DNA of 64,000 bases from Phragmites australis (taxonomy: Eukaryota > Streptophyta > Magnoliopsida > Poales > Poaceae): contig NC_084922.1 of assembly GCF_958298935.1 (NCBI RefSeq), positions 12,340,501-12,404,500 of the forward strand, read 5' to 3'. The translations under genes were made by a program, and so were the position numbers. This document shows, in pieces, positions 35,796-48,100 of this stretch. The notes under the pieces were generated by a model. That model was not told the DNA's origin and did no database searches. It saw nothing but the letters and a program-made list of their open reading frames with translations. Numbering within the stretch: the first letter of the stretch is position 1; each line of letters begins with the position of its first letter.

Positions 35796-36497
35796 CACTA
35801 CTCGAGAAATTATTTGTACAGATGATTTAAAAACCCGTACTGGATATTTTTTTAACCGTCTGTGAAAAAGAGTATATACTAATGATTAGTACAGACGGTT
35901 CAAATTTAGAACCGTCTGTACTAAGACAAAAAAATAAAAAAATAAAATTGTGATCCGTACTTTTTTTAAAGGCAAAACGCCCCGAAGGGGTAAGAACTCG
36001 CATTTCATTAACTGATTTTTATAGAAGTTGATACAACTACTCTTACAGGAAAACCTTCAAACAAATGTAAAATTACAATCAGCTCATGAGGGTCTTCCTC
36101 CTCCTCTGTTTGCATCACCACCAAGGAGAGGATTTGCATCTTCAAAGAGAATGTCTCAATTTCAGTTGCCAATAGTGCTACAATTGTTTGATAAAACTTC
36201 AATAAAACTCTAGCAAAAGCTTAATAGGAGTCATTAATAGCATGAAACGTGGAGTTTGTAAAGTGCACTACAGCAAGAAGTCAGTTGAAAGAAGAAGCCT
36301 GAGCTAATGAAGCAATACCAATGATCAAATAATCTACCATGACAAGAACAACATGGTAAAAATAATCCAACTCTTTGACATCATTGACATCACAGACTAT
36401 CCTTTACTAAGATTGAGAGCTCGCATATTGCAAACATGTGTTGTAACAACAACTCCTACATCACACACTCAATCTCATAGCAAGGAATAAGAATTAC

Positions 36498-36753
36498 CAG
36501 TACAAAGAGCTTGGAAGTTCTCTGCAGTCTTCGGGACTACATTAGCAAAGAGCTGCAAACCAAAGTTGAACGCTAATCAGGTGCATGTCACTCATGTCCT
36601 TGAGGGAAGAAACAACCATTATTCATCAAATGGTAAATAATGTAAGACCAAGCATGCTGCCGCAAGCTTAACAACCTCGAATGTGATCCACTCGGTGCTT
36701 TATCTGTCGATCGATATGTCCAAAAAAACATGGGGATTCTTGACCTTGGGCAT
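36498..36753 (-). pseudogene. captured cyclophilin (peptidyl-prolyl isomerase) 5' fragment, two exons
   Basis: Exon 1 (36753 down to 36676, 26 codons) begins MPKVKNPHVFLDISID and ends in TFE. Exon 2 (36552 down to 36498) reads LFANVVPKTAENFQALCTG. Joined, they match the N-terminus of plant cyclophilins of the SR-cyclophilin (CYP63/CYP95-like) type, which start MPKKKNPxVFLD. The intron has correct borders (GTTGTTAAG ... TTTGCAG), and the next intron begins GTAATTC after the ALCTG codon, phase 1. A stop replaces one codon in exon 1. The fragment ends before the catalytic core, so it cannot act as an isomerase. It shows capture of genomic DNA, not cDNA, by the CACTA element. Confidence 0.82.
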
Positions 36754-37094
36754 GGTTGCCACACCTTCTGGGTCACCTGCAGGTGTGAGACAAGAGCATC
36801 TTTAGCAACATTACAAACACAAGGCATTGACTAACCTGTATACTTGAGCATCTTAAATCAAGTCGTCGTTCACCCGCGGGCTAATAAAACCAAGAAGAAT
36901 TTCTAAAATAAACTGGCTGATATTTGTAGTGCTCCTACTAGTTTAGGGTAACAGGCTCCACTGAGCACGATCTTGAGCCGGAGAATAACAGAACAGAATG
37001 GAATCGAATCGAATCACTGGTCGATTGGGTGGGTACTCCGCAAGAATAGCAAACAAATCCACCCAGGGTTAAGCGAAAAGATAGGAGACTGGAG

Positions 37095-37140
<46 letters not shown>
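37095..37140. repeat. (TA)n(GA)n compound microsatellite
   Basis: About nine TA units are followed by about fifteen GA units. On the minus strand this is a CT-rich tract upstream of the cyclophilin exons, as in many plant leaders, so it may have come with the captured promoter/leader. Confidence 0.85.
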
Positions 37141-37142
<2 letters not shown>

Positions 37143-37897
37143 GGTTTTGAACTTGGATTTGGTCTTGAACGACCCAAGCAAGGTGGGGAAATCTTACCGG
37201 CAAGTCCGAATGGATCTCCACCCAATACTGTTGCAGGAGGTAGTGGGAGAAGGAGGACAACGACGACGCCAACGGCTTTGAGCGGAGAGCCCCAATTCCA
37301 GTAGGCATCAGAGCCGGCGAAGTGGAGGTGATGAACGACTGCCTTGCTACATGGCTTGCCGCCCTCCCCACCGACTGGCTACACGGCCGCCTTGCTGCAT
37401 GGCGCGCTATGCGGAGGAGGTGGAGAGGAGGATCTGGTGGCATAGGAGCAAATCGAGAGACAATCAAGAGAGACTTGAGAGTAAGACTTGAGAGCAGATC
37501 AAGAGAAAGGAGGTGGAGTGGATAAGGATGAGTGGATGAGAGTGGTGGAGCAGATCGGCTCCAAAATATTAGCCAAGCGAACGTGTACATGAGCCAAAAA
37601 GTTAAGTAAAACAAAGCTTCGGGTCCGTTTCAATGGTCACAGGATGCTCCAATTAATTGGAGCCATATGTAGTGAACATTTTAGTATAGACGGTTTTATT
37701 TGAGAACCGTCTGTATTATTAGTACTGATGGTTTTCAGATTAGAACTGTTTGTACTAAAGTGTCCCACTTCGTAAAAACTACTGTTATTATTTTTTCAGA
37801 CGGTTCTAGTTTAGAACCGTCTGTGAACCATTTATACAGATAGCTTCAAATAGGCGTTTGTACAGGGGCGTCCTATAAATTCATTTCTATAGTATTG

Positions 37898-39120
37898 TTA
37901 GGTAGTTATAGTAAAGAGTGACTTATACTCTATTTGGACACGAAAAGTAAAGCAGAAAGGGTTGTGCAACCTAACCTCATATCAATGTGCCTTGAGAAAT
38001 TGTAACACAATAGGAAAAACACCAGGGAAGAGACGTCAAGAAAAGCCAGTGTCAATGTTACAGGGATGGAAGAATAGAAGAGTCCATCAACAGACTAAAA
38101 CAAAAGAGGACACAATGAAGACAAGTTGCTGCTCTTGTTTTCACATACAAATCACGACGGCAACTTTCTTGTAGATCGAAGCAAGCTTCACATGGTCCAC
38201 ATTTGCTGAAATCACATTACATTATTGTAATTGCAATATGGTAGGCATTGCTTTGTTCATGTGTTGGTAATATGCTGACTATTAGTGGCCAGTTTTTTAT
38301 TGGCAGCCATGGTCTTCTCTTGTCTCCTCTCAATCCTCCATGCCCTTTTCTCTCCCTTTCTATCCTCTTCTCCCTGGTGTCCACACCTCTCCACATCAAC
38401 TGCGCGGCAGGATAATCTAGATTAAGCAACGTGTGGCCGATGAAGTACATGGGTTTCATACTTTGAATTCAGGGGTCCACGGATGGTTCCCATATTTGTC
38501 GTCGTACCAGGTGCAACGTGCGCCCTCGGGTGTTGGGAAACGTCAAATCACCTTGAATGGGAAAGAAGACCACGTTTACACTGTTAATTGCTGAGCAGCT
38601 GCTGGTGGCTGAGTTCATGTGAGATATTATTGTATGTCTTGTGGTCGCCTTTGCCAACCGACATATTAACTTTAGGACATTTGCTTTTTGTCTTCGCTTC
38701 ACCGATCACCATATGTTTAGCCTAACTTTATAATCTTCAGTCACAAAATAAGTGGTTTTTTAGGCTGTATGCAGTAAATTTAAAGTATCTAAATTTTGAA
38801 TTAAAAATTTGAATATTTATCTTAAATGGTAGTTTTACAATATTATAAATTTTCTACTTTGTAAATATATTAAAATAGAAACCAGATGTCAAATTGAGCA
38901 GGCATGTATTGGTGATTGTGATTATGTGCAAAACCGTTAGTTACTTGTGACCGGAGATAGTTCGTATTGGTAGTAGATAATCTATCACTAACAATACAAC
39001 TACAAATAAGAGTAATCTTACCACATAACCGAGCTAGCTAGAGTGTATGCTCAGACTATTTAGGGTTAGTTATTGTTTTTTATGAGTTGCATATTTCTCG
39101 TTGTTTACTTTTATATAGGT
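37898..39120. other. intergenic segment without recognised content
   Basis: Short frames on both strands. No transposon ends, domains or repeats were recognised. Confidence 0.5.
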
Positions 39121-39458
39121 CACTACATGAAAAACAGATAAAGAAGACACAAAATTAGTAACAGGTCGTAATACGATCTGTCACTTACATTAAAAGTGAT
39201 GGGTCGTAGTTGTGACCCGTTAGTGGTGACTCGTCATCAGTGATAGGTCATCCTATGTCAGTCATAAGTGACAGGTCAAGTTGTAATCCGTCACTTATGA
39301 CTCTTCACCAGCGACGGGTCATCCTAAGCTAGTCATAAGTGACGGATCAAGTTATAACCCATCACTAATGACTAACTCATCAATGATAGGTCATCCAAGA
39401 GAGTTATTAGTGACGGATCAAGTTTTGACCTATCACTAATAACAAGTTTTCACCTGTG
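39121..39458 (+). mobile_element. CACTA-derived MITE of the E1 family
   Basis: It starts CACTACATGAAAAACAGATAAAG and ends GTTTTCACCTGTG, a decayed inverted terminus. The whole 338 bp is subterminal repeat (AGTGACGGRTC and ACCCRTCACT) with no interior. No target duplication could be recognised (GGT against AGA). Confidence 0.6.
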
Positions 39459-39593
39459 AGAACATATGAAGAAATCTTAATTAGTTAAAATATTAGATGT
39501 ACTAGCCTATCAACTCTTCGGTTATTTTACGTTGTTGTGACATGTCTAATATATCCTTCATAATGTATCAATTATAAATCTAGCTAGTATTAC

Positions 39594-41100
39594 TTAAAAA
39601 TAATAACTATATAATTTCCTGTGGAGGTGGACTTCTTCTAGGAGATGGCTGAGGAGAGGGAGATCTTCGAGTCGACGACGCCTGTGGTGTCGTGGAGAGT
39701 AAAATTTCTCGGTATTTGTCCCTAGTGAAAACACTATGTAGATCTTCTCCCACGCGATGAATGTGTGCCCGTTCTCTCCTATAGTGTTTGGTCCCTCCTC
39801 TACGAGGTAGTCCACCTCAACATGCAGTACTGGTCAACTGCCTCATCTCCTACGACCATGGCGTAGCCCTCTGGTATCGGATGTCCGTGAAAATGTTCAT
39901 AGGAGACGCGGGGATAAGCCACGCTGGAAGCCACCTTGATGGTAATGTTTCTAGCACCAATACGTAGTTCACACGGTGTCCGTGCTGTGATGAGATCTAT
40001 GGGATACATGATGGGGTTAGCTCCTGGATCTCCTGTGGATGTATAGCTACTCCGACGGCCACTAGGGCTAGAGCGTGCAACATTAGGAGATGTTGTTGGT
40101 CTTTTCTATTCGCTCACAATGATGCCCCGTTGATGCATGAGGGCTTGTACTGCTTGTGCTATCTTTTCCTCTGTATGTTCCCTCTCCTTTTGTAGCGCTT
40201 GTTCAAGTATTTCCATCATCCTAGCTTATTGTGCCTCTTATTCTGCATCTCGCTCTGCTTAGGATCTCTTTCAACTCACGCAACTGTCAACGTCGCTTGG
40301 GAATCCATATTTCCAACCTATAACACCAAAGCCTCGTGTGCGACCACCATGCTCCTTGTTTCCTGGTGCCAATGTGAGCTCGTCTCTATCCCTATCTGGC
40401 TTGAAAGAGCCTTGTGCAAACTGCTCGTGGGCTTCTGCAAGCTTTTTTTTACAAGAGTTTGCATCACTTCTGGTCTTTGGAGGTCGTAAAGCATAAGCTT
40501 CCATCAAACGAGTAACAAGCACCCCTCCCAAGAAGGAACCATGTCGATCGTTCGCTCCAGCCCTCCATCTCAGGCGTGACACCTCTCTCGCTATCCCATA
40601 GACTGACTTGTATGACCCCAGAACTCTCTCAGGTGCAATTGGCTCCCCTACTGGTGAGACATCCGTGATCACAAATCGTCCCATAGGAATCTTTGAGGGA
40701 CCTCGGGCATGATGCCGCTCCAGGTATTGCTCATTATTGTGACCCTCAGGAGCATCAAGCATCTGCACATAAGCGAAAAAATATTAATAACCTATATGAT
40801 AATATGTCGAACAAATGCATTCTTCTACTTATGAATTACCTAATCACCTCCACAGGTATCTGTTTGGTTTAGAATGAGGTAGTGGCTTGGGCTACCTTCT
40901 TCAATGTTTGACGGTGGCACTACAACTCCTTCTGGCACCTGAGCCGGATCGGTGGTTGGTGGTGCCATCACTTTCTGGAAGTTCTGCAGACGATGACAAT
41001 AAGTTGTTGAGTATTCTACATATAGAGAGCTGAGGAAGGAAGGAGATATAGATAAAGCCAACGAGGGAGGAAGAGAGGCTATTGAAAGAGAGATAACCAT
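39594..41100 (-). pseudogene. TNP1 (Transposase_24-like) of CACTA D, truncated before Ulp1
   Basis: Exon 1 contains MAPPTTDPAQVPEGVVVPP (near 40965). The large exon (40768-40271) carries the conserved plant transposase segment: LMEAYALRPPKTRSDANSC, CKKKLAEAHEQFAQGSF, then RDELTLAPGNKEHGGRTRGF and GWKYGFPSDVDS. Next come a glutamate-rich part, then TPCELRIGARNITIKVASSVAYPR and HGHPIPEGYAMVVGDEAVDQY (40009-39800). The GHTFIAWEKIYIV stretch follows (near 39760) before a Pro/Arg-rich linker, where similarity ends. The long exon is among the least decayed coding stretches in the window. Stops near 40260 and 39830 break the rest. Confidence 0.82.
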
Positions 41101-41439
41101 GAAGGAGTCGATAGATAGAATGCTACATACAATATTGTAATTAAGTACATTATGACCACATTTAACAAAAAGAAGTCACATCTTATGTAGTAAAATAGGT
41201 ACAAATATGCACAAAGGTACTAACAAGTGACACATTGATCTTACAAGTCAGATCATTTTACATAGCAAAATAACGATTACAACAAGAATTAGGATTATGA
41301 CATCTTTGCACGTGAAATCAAATTTCTCCTTATTTTCAAAGGTAACCAATTTTAGCTTGGTCTAGATGTCTTGACTGTTGTTTGGCACATACTAGGAAGG
41401 GGAAAAATTTTCTAAGAGTCAGAGCACGCAAGAGTCGAG

Positions 41440-41660
41440 CACTTTTATAGGGGAGGACTTCCACTGCTGGCTCAAGATGAAGACCGGTAGTGAAAGGGGA
41501 TCTTCACTGTAGGCACAGTAGGATAATCGACAGTGAAACATATTTCACTACCGGTTCAAGAAGTCCATCAGTAGTGAAACAACTTTCACTGCTAGTCGAA
41601 TATGTTCACCGGCAGTGATACCCCTTTCCTGCATGTCTGGGATGCAAAAAAAATATTTTA
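41440..41660 (-). promoter_or_regulatory. internal subterminal-type repeat block with TATA box ahead of TNP1 (CACTA D)
   Basis: Repeats close to 'TTTCACTACCGGTTC' / 'CGGCAGTGAA' occupy 41460-41635, and TATAAAA (minus strand, 41443-41449) lies just downstream in the TNP1 direction. They belong to the same series as the terminal repeats at 43760-44030. I first read 41440 as a left terminus (CACTTTTATAGGGG). The gene order makes an internal promoter more likely. Confidence 0.5.
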
Positions 41661-41671
41661 GCTACACGCAC

Positions 41672-41742
41672 GCCTGCCGAGACTCGAACCCACGACCTGC
41701 CCCAAGTAAGATTGAACAATTAGACTACTGCGCTACTCAGGT
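41672..41742 (-). other. tRNA-like module (Pol III A and B boxes) inside CACTA D
   Basis: The minus strand shows TAGCGCAGTAG (A box, 41725-41735) and GGTTCGAGTC (B box, 41681-41690) with a short TGGGGCAGGTCGTG stretch between them. The GTCGTGGGTTCGA part is shared with the module in E1 although the CACTA families differ. There is no reliable cloverleaf, so it is not called a tRNA gene. Confidence 0.55.
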
Positions 41743-42199
41743 GTTTTTGAATTAGTTTGTACTATCTATGTTTATTAACATTTCATTGACCTAAATCCTA
41801 ATGCAAAAACTTTATTCAATTTTCTAATTCAATAAAAAGTTAAAATAAATATGTTCATACCTAAGTTTCTATATTGGGGCTTACTATATATCTTAATTTC
41901 GTCAATAAATATTTTAAATCATTAAAAATTGAAAATAAATATGCTCATAACTATAGTTAATGTAAATCATGTAATATGAAAATAGCAATATGCTAGTGCT
42001 ATTCCTAATTCATTAAAAATAAAAAATAGTAATACATAGAAATAGTGCTTGTGTTATTGCTAATTCATTAAAAACAAAAAAATCAATATGCTCAACAATA
42101 AAGACATCTTCCACCATAAACTACAAATTGAAGAATCCATAATATAGGTGAGGTATAATTGCATCTAAAATAAATTCCTACATAGTAATTAATACAATT

Positions 42200-42440
42200 T
42201 AGCTACTTTGTCTTAACGATTTGCCCTTCATTATGATCACGGCACACATATGGAGGTTCGTCGGTGTCTTCCATGGGATCTAGGTCGACATCCTCTCCGA
42301 AAAGAGGTGGCACGTCGAATTGATTGTAGTCTTCCTTGTCAATGACATTCTTCACTCTAACAATCCTTCTTTTCCCTTGAAGAACCACGTGGCGCTTCTC
42401 ATTGTTAGCTGGGTCTGATGAGTTTTTGTTAGTGCCATCT
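42200..42440 (-). pseudogene. TNP2 C-terminal fragment (DUF4216 end) of CACTA D
   Basis: The minus strand reads HVVLQGKRRIVRVKNVIDK and EDYNQFDVPPLFGEDVDLDP, the end of TNP2. It matches the fragment at 25415-25650. The rest of TNP2 is absent: 42441-43280 is AT-rich without recognised domains, and 43280-43740 is a GC-rich leader-like stretch. Confidence 0.78.
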
Positions 42441-43744
42441 CTAGGAATTTTCTTTATTATTCAAGCCTTACATGCATGATATACATATAGCAATAACTTA
42501 TAAAATTAAATAGCACATTCACCCACGGGATCAACCTCATGCCACTATGCGATGTCATTCTCTCACGAGCGATAAAGTGCATCGAAATGAGAATGAATGA
42601 TATGGCATAAAATGTGATCCAAACAACATGAAATATGGTAGATATGTAGTGCATTTGGTTATGAATGCACTAGAGGAATAATTGCATGAATTGAAGTTGA
42701 TTTGCCCACTTAATTAACCAAATTGCTTGTTGTTTTTAAATCCACAATTATATGAGGTAGTTCAAACAAACTCACATGAGGGAAGTACTCAACATGGCAA
42801 AAGGTATTTTTTTACTATGTAAGATATACGTGCATAAGACCTAAAAAATTAGTGTCACATTTTATGATTTTTATTAATTTCTATAGAAATTAATTAAGTT
42901 TAAAAGGCTTAATCAAGATTAGCAAATAATTAGTGCTAAACAAGCATTTCATGCTTGAATTATATTTTTCCTATACATAGCATGACAAAATAAGATTAAC
43001 AAAGTTGGATTGACCAATTTTTGATATTTCAAGATTTAATTATGGATTAACAAGTTACAACATATTTAATGAAACAAAGGTATTTCAGTTGACATTTCAT
43101 GCATGCATGTATTTTTATCGTGTAGATCATGACAAAACAAAACTAACAAACTTGGTTTCCTTTTTTTCTGAGCTCTAAATATTTGTCTACAAATTATAGA
43201 TTATTTGTAGCCGATTTATCAATACAACTAATATTCCTTTCAGCATTTTCTAGATTTTTTTATTTTGACCCGTTGCTAGTGGCGAACGACAGTGGAGCTT
43301 GGCCGAGGAGGGCTACCAAAATGCTCAACGCACTATGGCAAACTCGTACGAGGGGTTGGTGGCGGCATGTACGGCGGCAAGCACGGCCGACGGCGACCAT
43401 GGCAGGCGACAGAGCTAGAACCATGGTGGTGGTGCGCTACAGAGGGAGAGAGTGGAAGGGAAGGGAGCGGCGAGGTTCTGTGGACCGCGGTGAAGCTCAC
43501 CATGCGTTTGGCTCAGGAAGAATTGGCTCATGACCTGAAGTTCATCAACGAGGTGGGCGAGCTTGCGGTGGTGGCCAGTGGAGCAGTAGGTTGACAATGG
43601 GCTACGATCGAACTAGCGTGCGCAAAAGATTGGATATGGCACTGTGAAGCTCACCGATCAATGGAATTGGACAGAGAGGGCTCAAAAGCAATGATGCATC
43701 TGTGAGGGCGACAAAGATTGTTGGGGACGGTGTTGTGCTCGGGC

Positions 43745-44045
43745 TTGAGGGTGGGCCACTATTTTATATTGTACACATAACTGCCGGCTCATCCGACCAG
43801 CCGGTAGTGATGCCTAGTTATCACTGCCAATTGAAGGCTTAAGCCGGGAGTGATAAGGCGGTTGGGCATCACTGCCAGCCTAAGCCATCGACCAACAGTG
43901 ATTCCCCTTATCACTGCCAGTTCATAAGCCATGATGGCTGGTTCATCCCACGTGGCCTACGAACTTGCAGTGATGCCACATCACTATGGGCCCGTAAGGA
44001 ACCAGCAGTGATGGGCCGGTATATAAGCTCGATTATGTAGTAGTG
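43745..44045. repeat. right subterminal repeats of CACTA D
   Basis: Alternating 'ATCACTGCCGGTT'-type and 'AGCCGGTAGTGAT'-type motifs run up to the terminal ATTATGTAGTAGTG. Confidence 0.8.
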
Positions 44046-44196
44046 ATGCTTTGATTTTTCTTTGGCATACTTATGAAAATTGCCAACTTTAGGGTTGTCA
44101 TCCTTTTTTTTAAATTGCCCCCAAACAAAACTCAAATTCAATACCTCTTTACTTTGAGACCATATTGAGTTTGCATTGACTAATCAGTTCACCTAT

Positions 44197-44530
44197 CACT
44201 ACCACATGCAAAAATAGCGAAAGCACATGGAGTGTCACAGACTGTTTCTTAGGATCCGTCACTACCAAAATAGCCACAGATGATTGCTAAGGTAGACGTA
44301 CTGTAATATGACTGCCATCTGGGTGTGCCAATAGGAACATATGGTTTTTTTAATCTGTCAGTGTCTCTATGATAGACACATATGGGTTTTATTAATTCCC
44401 ATCTTTAACATTGTCACAGATGGTTTCTTCTAAAATCTATTTATGTCTCTGGTAGACACAGAAGAATGAAAATGATAATTTGTATGTACTGAAAGACCGT
44501 CTTCACAAAGGTGAACATATAGACGGTTCA
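44197..44530. repeat. left subterminal repeats of CACTA F
   Basis: Motifs such as CACAGACTGTTTCTTAGGATCC, CACAGATGG and AGACACATA recur with spacing of tens of bases. Sequence from 44531 to 45129 shows short repeated GCGTGAG/TTCCTC-type stretches and no protein. Confidence 0.65.
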
Positions 44531-45129
44531 TTCTAATAACTATATGTGTCTCACAATTATTGGGCTTAAGATAGGGCCCTTTGGCGTGAGTTTTTCAGAT
44601 AGAGGCGCGAGTCTTTCGACAGCGTGTTGAGCATCCCCTATAGGGTGATTTCTTTGGAGCTACCTCTGTAGCGCACAAGCTTCCTCGGTCGATTGGAATA
44701 ACTAGAGGTTAGTATTTACCTTCTTTAGCTCCAAATTGGTAGTTAGATTCACAAGACCATTGCGTCCAATATTTGTGCTTATGTTAAACTCCGCAGCGTG
44801 AGCTTCCTCTGTGGGGTGATTTGTTTGGAGCATCCTCTGCAGTGCAAGCATCCTCTATTGGAATTCGTAGAGGTTAGAATTTAATTTCTTTAGCTCTGAA
44901 ATGGTAGGTTGACAAAACCATTGCTTAAAAATATTTGAGCTTATGTTCAAGCTTCTGTTAAAAATATATATGTTTGTTCTAGTTTAGGACCATTCTATTG
45001 CCTCTAAAATTTGCACTTAAAACAATTCTTTAGTTTGAAATTCAATAATTGTTAACTTTTGGAAATTGCAAATGGCCAACTAAAGTTGGATGTACCTAGA
45101 GAATCATACTTGTGATGAGCATACCTGGG

Positions 45130-48100
45130 TTCATGTGTGTTACCAAGGCAAATATGTTCAACAAGAATGAGAAATTAATGACTTGTTCATGCATTGATTG
45201 CAGAAATGAAAGAAAGTTTCCAAAGGCATAGAATATACATGCACATTTGATTGTGCGGATTCACACCAAACTATACAGGTTGGATCAAGCATGGAGAAGA
45301 AGGCATGAATGGCCGAAAGTTTCGAAAGGCACAGAATATACATGCACATTTGATTATGTGCATATTCACACCAAACTATACATGTTGGACTAAGCATGGA
45401 GAAGAAGGCGTGAATGGCCCTGATGGCGATATGCATGAAGCAGGAGATCTTGACTGTGATGTGTATGAAGTTATTCTAGATAGGGACTTCGAAGAGATTG
45501 TTGATGACTTCATAGGCCGAGGTGATGATATTCTTGAAAATTTGGAGCAAATGGTCTACAATGCCAAGGGAAATGATGAATACAATGATAGAGAGTTAGC
45601 TAGATTTCAAGAATTTATGAAGCAATCGAAGGAACCTTTATACCCGAGCTGTGAGGAGAAATACACATTGCTAAATGTGGTACTCCTACTTTTGAAATTG
45701 AAGGCAAGCAATGGGTGGTCTAAAAAGAGTTTCACTACCTTGTTACGGCTATTAGCAGCATTATTTCCCAATGGGAATCTACTACCCACATCCATGTATA
45801 AAACAAAGAAGATAATTTGTCTATTGGAATTGGAAGTGAAAAGAATCCATGCTTGCAAGCAAGATTGTATTATTTACCATGGAGAGTATGCAGACTTGCA
45901 TGAGTGCATAGTATGTTGAACCTCTCAATACAAGCGGCATAACAATGGGGGGATGCCTGTAGGAACAAAGGATCTCCTAAAAAGGTGATGTGATATCTTC
46001 TTGTAATACCTCGGTTAAAGTGTTTGTTTGCCAACAAAAAGGAAGTCAAATTGCTTCGTTGTCACAAAGAGAGCCGTAAGAATGATTCAAACCTGTGGCA
46101 CCCTGCTGATTGTGTGTAGTGGTGAAACATCGATATGAAATTCGGCGAGTTTGCCACAGAACTGAGGAACATTAGGTTTTCTTTGAGCATGGATGGAATG
46201 AATCCTTTTGGTAACATGAGCAGCAGACGTAGCACCTAGCCAATAGTTCTATGCATATACAATCTTCCTCCTTGGCTATGTTAGAAGAGACAGTACCTTA
46301 TGATGTCAATTTTCATCCAAGGGTCGAGGTAACCTGACAATGACATCGATGTGTACCTGAAGCCGTTGGTGGATGACCTTGAAATACTCTGGGGAAAAGG
46401 TGTCGAGGTTTGGGATGAGTACAAGCGAGATTACTTTAGTCTACATGCCATGTTGTTTTGCATAATCAATGATTTGTCAGCCCTTGGTAATTTGGTGGGT
46501 CAAATTGTAAAAGGAAGCAACGTCTACCCCCAATTCTTAGATGCTATCAAGAGTATGTGGTTAAAGAACTCAAGAAAAACAATGTATATGCGCCATTGGC
46601 ATTTTCTGCCCATGTCACATCCATATAGGAATGTGAAGAAAGAATTTGATGGCACTAGAGAGAATGTGATAGCTCCTACGCATTTCAGCGGGCAATAGGT
46701 CCATGATATGGTGAAGAACATCAATGTTGTTCTTGGAAAGAGAAAGTGATCTAGTAGCGATGAAAATGTCATGTGGAAAAAGAGATTGATATTTTTGGAG
46801 CTACCTTACTGGCCGCACTTAGAAGTGTGACACTGTCTCAATGTCATGCACATCGAAAAGAACGTATGAGAGAGTCTGATTGGTGCCTTGTGCAATATCC
46901 TGGAGAAAATAAAGGATGGTCTGAAGGCACGAAATGACCTAGTCGAATTTAACATACGGCCTGAGCTTCATCCCCAAAAAGATGATAAAGGTAGAGTGAA
47001 TATCCCTGCAGCTGTGGGATATTGGCACCTATCAAAGGAGGAGAAACAAAAAAGTTTTGAGTTCCTGCATGGTGTGAAAGTTCCTTCCGAATACTCCGTC
47101 AATATAAAAAACTTGTTTCTATGAAGTATTTGAGACTTATTGGCACAAAGTCCCATGACTGCCATGTGATGTTAACACAAATGCTTCCTATTGCTATTAG
47201 GAATATTTTGCCAGTCACATCAAAGAGTCAATCATGAGCCTATGTATTTTCTTTAATGCAATTGTCCAAAAGGTCATTGATCCAACAACACTAGATGGCA
47301 TAGAAAGAAACATGGTGAAGACTTTATGCCAACTTGAGATGTATTTCCCGCCTTCTTTCTTTGATATTATGGTCCATGTCATTGCGCACCTTATAAAAGG
47401 AGTTATAAAGGAGATAAAGTTTCTTGGTCCAGTATTTCTACATCAAAAATATCCATATGAGAGATACATGGGAACCGATCTCAACCAGAGGACTGCATAA
47501 TTGAAGGGTATAAATCTGAGGAGGTTGTTGAGTGGTGTGTCAACTTCATTGATTCATCTTGTGCTATCGGTGTGCCTATATCTCTGCACGACGGTCGGCT
47601 GGCTGGAAAAGGGACCATTGGAGAAAAAAGTAATAACTCCTGACCAGAAGTCTTATACTCAGGATCACTTCCTCGTGTTGCAACAAATGGATGAAGTGTC
47701 AAAATATATCGAGGAGCATATTTTATTGCTTGAGAAAATCCAAAAAGGACCGATGTATGGATAATTAGAGAGCATAATAAAAGGTTCAACACTTGGTTTC
47801 GAGATAGAATCCAATTTAGTTCTTGCACAACTCAGGTACTTGAGAAATTGGCAAAAGGGCGATCTTTACAATTGTGACATGGCAAGTTTACAACATTAAT
47901 GGGTGCACATTTTACACAGTCAAATAGGATGAGAAGTGTACAAATCAGAGCAGTGATGTGCACATAGATTCTTATGACAACAATATGCACAAGAGCACTT
48001 AATATGGGAAGATAGAATAAATATGGGATCTGGACTATATAGGTTTCAAGATACCCCTATTTTGATGCCGTTGGATTCATGGCTCAAAGGGCTTAACAGT

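Larger units (their letters stand above)
35796..37897 (-). mobile_element. Pack-CACTA element G carrying a cyclophilin gene fragment
   Basis: It starts CACTACTCGAGAAAT and its end, reverse-complemented, is CAATACTATAGAAAT. A perfect TTA target duplication lies at 35793-35795 and 37898-37900. Subterminal motifs are ACAGACGGTT / AACCGTCTGT. No transposase sequence is present. Inside, on the minus strand, are a leader-like GA/TC-repeat region and a two-exon host-derived cyclophilin fragment with intron. Confidence 0.88.
39459..44045 (-). mobile_element. CACTA element D, left end truncated
   Basis: The right end, reverse-complemented, reads CACTACTACATAATCGAGC, followed by repeats of the TCACTGCCGGTT type. 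Reading leftward: TATA-like AATATAAAA near 43770, GC-rich leader, a TNP2 C-terminal fragment, a tRNA-like module, a second repeat block with TATA, and TNP1 up to its proline linker. No Ulp1 domain and no left terminus of this family were found. The unrelated E1-family MITE lies directly beyond. Confidence 0.65.

Noticed and set aside
37069..37614. 181-codon minus-strand frame
   Set aside because: It runs through the TA/GA microsatellite (LSLSLS, IYIYI) and a leader-like region of the Pack-CACTA. No domain.
38590..38720. Possible host exon around 38590-38700
   Set aside because: Short minus-strand frame only, no splice context and no recognisable family.
41440..44045. Independent 2.6-kb CACTA element bounded at 41440
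   Set aside because: CACTTTTATAGGGG is a poor terminus, flanks GAG and ATG do not match, and the gene order is better explained by an internal promoter within a larger element.
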